Source: Macrostomum hystrix
Lineage: Eukaryota > Platyhelminthes > Macrostomidae
Length of the DNA stretch: 64,000 nucleotides
Reading direction: 5' to 3'
Assembly (NCBI GenBank): GCA_950097015.1
Contig: CATNEN010000034.1
Location: forward strand, 5,474,501 to 5,538,500
This document shows positions 57,146-64,000 of the stretch, in pieces. The notes below the pieces were generated by a model. The model was not told where the DNA came from, ran no database searches, and saw only the letters and a program-made list of their open reading frames with translations. Positions within the stretch are counted from its first letter, which is position 1, and every line of letters starts with the position of its first letter. The translations under genes and the position numbers were made by a program.

Positions 57146-57660
57146 GCAATCATTTTAGGGCAACTTTTAAAGTGAACTGATTGTCATCCACAACTAAAGA
57201 CAAAAAGGTAAAGTTCCAACACTTTTAGCATCCAACCATTATATCTGTTTTTGGGAGACAATCGTTTCTATACAACTTTTAAAGAAAATGTGTGTAATCC
57301 AAAACTATGAACAAAGTGTTTATAGTATTAAGCATTGCACTTTTACTTGAAATTCATTTGCAAGTATCCATACCATTGAAAATGATTGTCTTCTGAAATT
57401 GAGTGGAGTGCTCCACTTTGTAAACCCAGTATACTTTTGTTTACTTTAGTTAGCTATTCTTTAGTAAGTTACGGTAAGTAAAGACATGAAAAGCTGTTGT
57501 TGCTGAATGCAATCATTTTAGGGCAGATTTCTTATTCAAATAATTGTCACCTAAAACAGAACTAATGCACAAGGTCCTAAATTAAATAACTGGGAAAATA
57601 GCAGTGCAGCAGTTTGAGAAGACAATCATTTCAATTTGAAATCTGCCCCAAAATGATCAA
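57146..57660. repeat. cluster of about 40-bp palindrome-ended motifs
   Basis: Related segments at 57146-57185, 57257-57300, 57509-57548 and, inverted, 57621-57660 share GCAATCATTTTAGGGCA and ends of the form GACAATCA/TGATTGTC. The last two form an inverted pair of about 40 bp separated by about 70 bp. Confidence 0.6.
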
Positions 57661-58484
57661 GACTGATATATGAGGTCTGGATCATTAAATACATTAAAAA
57701 ATGATACTGAAACCATTGCTACCCCAAATGTTTGCTTTTGATTCTGTGGAAACCATGTCCATGAGCACTAAAACTTAAACTTAAGTCTTTACCTAGCCAA
57801 AATGTCAAGAAACTAATTTTGTTGCTCAGTCATAAGTTAAGCTATTTTAAAAAACACTTCTATTATTCCAAGTTGGCAATATATTAAACTTTTATGATAA
57901 ATGCCATTTAGCTATAGATTATAGAACTTATAAAATATTTTTTCTTTTTACTTTTGAAAGTTGGACCTATCAAGCTTGTTAAAACTATGGCAGTATTGGT
58001 CATATACATGGCAACATCTGAAGTCTCAAGCCATGTGACATAGCTTTAAAGCATATATAATTTGGCACTATTTTTATCTTATCCAATCCTATCCTATCCT
58101 ATCCTATTTTCCTATTGAAATAGGGCCTCTTATTATTTTAGTTTCTTAGAAATGTCCCAGCAAATTTAATATTTTTGTTTTAATGCACCGTTTGTTTGAC
58201 TAATTTTGTTTAAATGCACTGTTTGTTTGACTGCACTAAAAATAAATAGTTTTACCGAAGTTATGGAGGAGAGAAGGCGAAGAGATAATACTATAAATAC
58301 ACGAGCAAAATAAAGAGAAAACTTACTTGGACAACCTTGGTTGAGAAAAGAGTTCAGAATAAAGAAAGCTTGAATCTTGAAGTGTTCATGCTGAATTTAT
58401 TGGAAAGAGACATTGCGAAAGAGAAGTAAACAGAGTAAGGGAGAGCTGTAAATCAAGATCCACTGGTAAAGCCCAAGACTGACT

Positions 58485-58630
58485 GATGATTGAATTGACG
58501 ATTGAACTGACAATTGAACTGACAATTGAACTGAAGATTGAATTGAAGATTGAATTAAAGAAGGACTAAAGAGTAACTGAAGAATAATTAAAGAGTGATA
58601 AAGACTGATAAAGACAGATAAAGACCAATA
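58485..58630. repeat. degenerate short tandem repeat
   Basis: Repeats of the type GATTGAACTGACAATTGAAC grading into AAAGACTGATAAAGACAG. Low sequence complexity; no coding potential. Confidence 0.65.
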
Positions 58631-59751
58631 AAGAATACTTATAGAAATAGTACAGTAAAGTTATAAAGTGAATATCGGCAATATTAAATACATATTATGC
58701 TACCAGATTAAATACATAAAATGTTACCAATTGAATTTGAAATAAGAAAGTGCATAAAGCAAATAAATAAAGACATTATCACTATGACAACTTTGGTAAC
58801 AGCAGTGGGATTAGTTAGTCCTACAACAACTTTGTTGGCATTATTATAATTCAGAGTTTAGTAAAAATTATAGAAAGAGGCCTAGGACACTATTTTGATA
58901 GGATTATGTACATTTTGTAATTGTGAACATGTTATATGAAATAACTAACAATGCTTGAAGCATTATTATTTACTAAGGAAGTAAAATCTCAATTTACTTG
59001 ATATTTTTGCCATAGTCTGGATTATGTAATATTCCTGAAAATTTGAGCATGCATTGGTGGTGCCTGCCCAATTTGGCATGCCTGGTTTGTTTGCACTTGT
59101 CTCACATTTAATATCCTCCAAAATTGAAAAAATTGTGCTCAGGGTTGGTATATTGGCTGGAACCATAAAGGTAGAAATCATATCTGTTTTATTATTTATT
59201 TATTTATTTTTTATTACCCAAAAAATTGCTGGTAAGCTAGTTTTATACTATAAAATTTTTGTCAACATATGTATAAATTATCTGCAAATGTCTGCCTATT
59301 TGCTTCTGAATAAAGAGTTATGGAATAAGTAGTACCATAAAACAAGTTTTGGTGAATGAATATATTTTCTATTTACCTAAATTTTTAGTTGGACTGACTC
59401 TAAGATGGTTAATTACAATATGAACATATGAATTAAAACATAAATTAAATCAATGTATATAGAAATACTGGCAAGTTGGTTTAAAGCACATGCTTATTGT
59501 ACAAATAATATTTGTTTATGACTGGTTCTTATAAGTTTTCGAATCGAGAAAATATTTTTACTTCAATATGAATTAGCTTTTCTCAAAATCTTATCTAAAA
59601 ACAATAAATTAGTGTCAAGAACAATAGAGCATATAAGGTAGATTTAGATTGCCGTTTATTTTTCTATCATCGCTGAAAACTAAATGATAACAAAGCTAGT
59701 CTTTTATTTGGCTTTGGTCTGTTTTTCAGATCAGTCGGGACTGAATCCATC

Positions 59752-62700
59752 ATGTCCACCGAGCAGGTGAAAACGCAGACGGTCAGTGAACCAGTAGAGC
59801 AGCAGCAGCTCGCTGTTGCTGTTGCCAACGATGATGAAAAACAGACGGACGAAGTTGTCAATAATAACGCCAGCGACACAGAGACGGCAACAGCAGGCGG
59901 CGCAGCCGAGTCTGACGCGTCAAACTCTGGTCCGATCCAAGTCTCGGCCACAACTAACGGCCAAGTTAGCGGCGGCGTTAAAAAGAGTCAACGAATTCGT
60001 GTCACTGGCGCCAACGGCAAGCAGCACGACAATGACCTGGTCGAGATGTTTAAAAAGTACGGCAATGTGTCCAAGGTTGAGCCGCACAATTACCAAGACG
60101 GCATCCTGGTCGTGTCTATGGACTGCGTCGATTCCGCTAATCGGGCAGTGGCTGACCTCAATGGCGTTGAATTCCAGGGCCAGAAACTGATCTTAAATAA
60201 CGACTCAGCCAATCAGCGCCGTCTCAACCAGCAGAGGCGCAACGCCCCATCGTCAAACAGTCTGCCGCTTAGGGAGAATTATCCCCTACGCGTTCTGATC
60301 AATTCGGATTTGGTTGGCGCCATTATTGGCAAAGGCGGCGAGACAATCAAAGAGATTACCAACAAGACTAAGGCGCGCGTTGACGTCAAACGGGAAGTTG
60401 TGCAAAAGAACGCTCAACCGAAGAAGGTTCGCAGATATTTTTGTCTGATATTCGTCTCATATTTCACGCGATAAATACACGTACAAGGTCCTTGAGCAAG
60501 ATACTCTATTACATAGCCGAATTACCAGCTTTTTTGCTTTATTACCTGCGGGTAGGAAATCGGGTGGTGTGGAGGCCTCCCTGTCGAAAGACTGGGTAGC
60601 TGTACACAACCTTTAGCTAGGCGAGTAAAAGTTGTTAGTTTGAACAGTCGGGCTTTTGAATCACAGGTTTTCACTGTCTACCATTGTATTTTCAGAGCTC
60701 GCTGCGCAGTCCGGAAAAGGGTGACGCGTCTGAGGCGACGGCTTTGAGTGAAAAGCTTCAGGTTTGGGCATTGTATTCTTCTCTGGTTTTTTGTTGCTTT
60801 TTTAATCCCTGTAGATGACTTGTTTCTAATTGTTAAGGCGCCATTGAATTTTAAGCTTTTAATACTAAGCCTTGACTGGTCCATATCCGTAGTATTGCTT
60901 TATGTGTAGCCAAATCCTTAGTTCTATTGCAAAGTATGGGCCTTGTCACTTATACACTTGCTTAACGACACCAGTTTTTTAGTCTAAGCGTATGCTCATA
61001 AGCTGTCATATTATGTCGCTGAATTTTTAGATTGTATTCATTTACGGCTCGCCAGAGTCCTGCTCGGACGCCTGTCGCGAGATCATGTCAATCTGCATCG
61101 GCGAGGCCAAGGAAAAGAGCAAAGAGTATGTTATTACTTGTCATTTTGTCTTATTTATTATCTGTTCAGGTGTTCATAGTTCATCCAATATTTCAGGTAG
61201 ATAATCTGGTATGTTTTATCATTTATTACGTGTGCCTTTGTTCCCCAAAATGCCATCCGAGTTTAGCATTGCGGCTGCATACAATTCTAATGGAAGCATA
61301 GCTATTCCCACTCCGCAGCAGAGTGACATTTTCGAGACTGTCATCCTTGTACCCCACTCGCAGAAAAAATCCATTGAAATCCCTTGCCAAAAATTTGACT
61401 GTGTTCTCTCTGTTTGGCTGTCTGTGTCTTGATATTTCTTTAGTTTTGCCTAAATTCGTACTTTACGATTAGCACAGAAGAAGGCCACACTAGGCAGCAT
61501 CGAGAATTTATTGAAGAAGGCTGTAAAAAAATCGAATGTCAATTTCCTTTTATTCTTTCCCAAATTTCAGAGAGCCTGATCTGGGCATCCTAGCCGAGGA
61601 CAGATTCTGCGGACGAATAATTGGCAAGGATGGCAAGAATTTGAATACCATCCGAGAGAAGTCCAAGACTAGCATTCAGTTGTCCAAGTAAATAGCATTA
61701 TAAAGCTTTGTTAAATTAAACATCTCCTAAAAACGGGTATTAAAACATGTTTTGCAATACAACATCCACAGTTCGCCAACCATCACCACCTACGATTCGA
61801 GTTCGCCAGCATTCAGCCTGGACCGCATCATTACGGTGAAAGGCAGTTTAGAAGGCATGTGTCAGGCTGAGAAGTATCTGTCTGAGAAGCTGCGCCAGTG
61901 TCACAGCATTGACATGCAACAGTACAGTTATGCGCCCAACATTCCCCAGGGTTACCCGGCTCCGTATCCAGCTGCCGACTATGGTAAGTGCAAACGTTGC
62001 CTAGTCTGGTTGACAAAAATGCCGAATTTGTATATTCTTAACGAGTTCGTTTAAAATCCCAATCAGGCTACCCGGTACCCATGCCCGGCATGCTGCCAGC
62101 TCAAGGCGCTCCTCTGCCCGGCTACCCGGCACACGGTTATCGGCTTGGCATGCCTGCTGGCGCTGCCGCAACGACTGTCGCATTCGCGCCTATGCCGTCG
62201 CCTTCAGCTGCCGCAGCAGCCGCCGCTGCTCAGTACGGCGCCGCCGCTATGCAGGCACCGCCTCCTCAGCCCCCGGCGCCACCGTTGCCGCATCATCATC
62301 AGCATCATGGCACTCCCCTTGGTGGCATGGTTAGCATGATGCAAATGGCGCCAGCTGGACCTGCCCTGTACGCTCCTGCTCCGCCTCCGCCACCGGCTGT
62401 TATTGAAGAGATTCGTCTAGACGAGGCTGTCTACATGCGCATCCCGCACGGTAGCGCTGGCGCCGTTATAGGATCTGACGGTGTGTCGATTAAAAAGATC
62501 ATGGAGGACACCAAGACCTACGTGAATGTTAGCAAAGTCAATGTTGATACTAAGCGCGATGGCGAGCTGCCTCAGCGTCTAGTTACCATCCGCGGCCCGC
62601 AAGGCAATCAGTGCAGAGCTCAGTGGCAAATTTTCCAACGAGTTCGCGCCTCGGTAAAGCAGCAGGAGACGCCTGATGTACCCGAACGGGATCTGCGCCT

Positions 62701-63268
62701 CTGGACTGTGCTGCGCGTGCCAAAGAAATGGATTGGCCGTATCATTGGCAAGCAGGGTAAAACTGTGCGCAATCTCCAGGGCACCTCCGGTTGCATCATC
62801 AACTTGCCGGACGAGCCTGACCTGCCAGAGGAACGCGATCAGAGCCTGGAGATCTACGGAAATTTCGACTCGACCCAGCTGGCCCTCACAAAGATTCGCG
62901 CCCTGATTAGCCAGGCTCAGTCTCTTTATCACCAACAACTGGCCGCTTCGATGGCCTACCCAATGCCGATGCCTGCTATTCACGGCTATTCCCCTATGCC
63001 GCAGATTTTGCCGGCTAGGCTGGCCCCTTATCCGGGCGGTCCAACTCGCGCCGAATACATGCCGCAGCCAGCGATGCTGCCAAATATGCCCGCTTATCAG
63101 CCGGCTCGAGTGCCACCGTTGCCGCGGCCGCAGCTGCCTCAGCATATTCCTCCGCGTGATGCCCAGCTCCCAGCCGCTGTACCTGCCTCCGCAGTGCTAA
63201 ATGGACACGGCGTCCTACCCGGTAGTAGCGGCGACAATAAGCAAGCTAGTCCACCAACGCAGGCCTAG
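59752..63268 (+). CDS. IMP: IGF2BP/IMP-family RNA-binding protein (one RRM, four KH domains)
   Basis: Six coding exons: 59752-60426, 60696-60761, 61031-61125, 61571-61687, 61772-61983 and 62067-63268, in phase throughout, giving 788 residues. One RRM lies at 81-149. KH1 (about 177-279) has GKGG at 193-196, KH2 (about 281-360) has GKDG at 297-300, KH3 (510-583) has GSDG at 524-527 and KH4 (602-671) has GKQG at 616-619. The tandem KH1-2 and KH3-4 arrangement with RRM is diagnostic of the IMP/VICKZ family, which binds, localises and stabilises mRNAs in the cytoplasm. Only one of the usual two RRMs is seen; it aligns best with RRM2. The KH2-KH3 linker is unusually long and Ala/Pro/His-rich. The first donor (AAG|GTTCGC) is weak. 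A splice acceptor at 59729 implies an upstream untranslated exon. Confidence 0.93.
60480..60625 (+). mobile_element. family-1 SINE fragment in IMP intron 1
   Basis: It retains CAAGGTCCTTGAGCAAGATA, a GGTAGGAAATCGGGTGGTGT-type middle and AGCTGTACACAACCTT near the end, matching the 3' half of the family-1 elements at 14048 and 21525. The tRNA-like head is missing. Confidence 0.6.
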
Positions 63269-63309
63269 GATGCATGGCTAGTAAGTCGAATTTAAGGAAT
63301 TAAATCTTC

Positions 63310-64000
63310 GTAATCATAGACTTGACTGCCTTCCTAATCATGATCTTGACTGTCTACCTAATCATGATCTTGACTGTCTTCCTAATCATGATCTTGACTG
63401 CCTTCCTAATTATGAACTTGACTGTCTACCTAATCATGATCTTGACTGTCTACCTAATCATGATCTTGACTGTCTTCCTAATCATGAACTTGACTGTCTT
63501 CCTAATCATGATCTTGACTGTCTACCTAATCATGATCTTGACTGTCTTCCTAATCATGATCTTGACTGTCTACCTAATCATGAACTTGACTGTCTACCTA
63601 ATCATGATCTTGACTGCCTTCCTAATCATGATCTTGACTGTCTACCTAATCATGATCTTGACTGTCTACCTAATCATGATCTTGACTGTCTACCTAGTCA
63701 TGATCTTGACTGTCTACCTAGTCATGATCTTGACTGTCTACCTAATCATGATCTTGACTGTCTACCTAATCATGATCTTGACTGTCTTCCTTATCATGAA
63801 CTTGACTGTCTTCCTAATCATGATCTTGACTGTCTACCTAATCATGATCTTGACTGTCTTCCTAATCATGATCTTGACTGTCTACCTAATCATGAACTTG
63901 ACTGTCTACCTAATCATGATCTTGACTGCCTTCCTAATCATGATCTTGACTGTCTACCTAATCATGATCTTGACTGTCTACCTAATCATGATCTTGACTG
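63310..64000. repeat. 24-bp minisatellite running off the window, about 29 copies seen
   Basis: Units of 24 bp containing CCTAATCATGATCTTGACTG, with CTTCC/CTACC and GATC/GAAC variants. It starts about 40 bp after the IMP stop codon and continues to the last base, so its full length is unknown. A GTAAGT at 63280-63285, just past the stop, could be a splice donor, which would place the array in an intron of the IMP 3' region. Confidence 0.95.

Larger units (their letters stand above)
53640..59729. other. AT-rich gene desert between troponin I and IMP
   Basis: Six kb with no supported coding segment. It contains the 640-bp inverted-repeat element at 56045-56684, a cluster of short palindromic motifs at 57146-57660, TATCC pentamers at 58080-58105 and a GATTGAACT-type degenerate repeat at 58485-58630. 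The promoter and untranslated first exon of the IMP gene must lie at its right end, because an acceptor precedes the IMP start codon. Confidence 0.55.

Overview
The window is animal nuclear DNA: multi-exon genes with GT-AG introns, AATAAA poly(A) signals, secreted and membrane proteins built from metazoan modules (C-type lectin, CUB, LDLa, BAMBI ectodomain) and muscle troponin I. The long Glu/Arg-rich N-terminal extension on troponin I and the overall gene set suggest an invertebrate bilaterian, most likely a spiralian (mollusc/flatworm-type animal). The species cannot be fixed from the sequence. Exons are GC-rich and introns are AT-rich, so coding exons stand out by composition and third-position GC. 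All gene models below were built by hand from domain logic, splice signals and phase continuity; no transcript or database search was available.

Layout. 1-3082: intergenic, with a 30-bp minisatellite. 3083-11004 (-): a seven-CTLD transmembrane receptor in four exons. 11081-12703 (-): a three-exon gene for the small COP9-signalosome subunit CSN9/CSNAP, only 76 bp upstream of the receptor's start codon. 12.7-15.25 kb: repeats and a tRNA-derived SINE. 15264-15470 (+): last exon of an unrecognised gene. 16665-21332 (+): a MICAL-like CH/half-LIM/bMERB gene with an apparent frameshift. 22842-24203 (-): the last two exons of a BAMBI homologue, tail-to-tail with the previous gene. 24.2-29.9 kb: a non-coding interval between two divergent genes, holding a SINE interrupted by a hAT-type element. 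29962-43858 (+): a ten-exon CUB-CUB-CUB-LDLa-TM gene (NETO/LEV-10-like). 43.9-49.3 kb: mostly empty, with SINE and repeat fragments. 49603-53439 (+): troponin I with a 10-nt microexon. 53.6-59.7 kb: AT-rich gene desert with a 640-bp terminal-inverted-repeat element. 59752-63268 (+): an IGF2BP/IMP RNA-binding protein with one RRM and four KH domains. 63.3 kb to the end: a 24-bp minisatellite that runs off the window.

The genes do not form one pathway. They include cell-surface recognition (CTLD receptor), receptor modulation (BAMBI, NETO-like), Rab/actin trafficking (MICAL-like), ubiquitin control (CSN9), contraction (troponin I) and mRNA control (IMP). The most striking feature is the density of private minisatellites: nearly every large intron carries its own tandem array (7, 15, 16, 26, 34, 37, 47 or 84-bp units), several starting or stopping within about 35 bp of a splice site. 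Many of the long ORFs in the window are produced by these arrays and are not genes.
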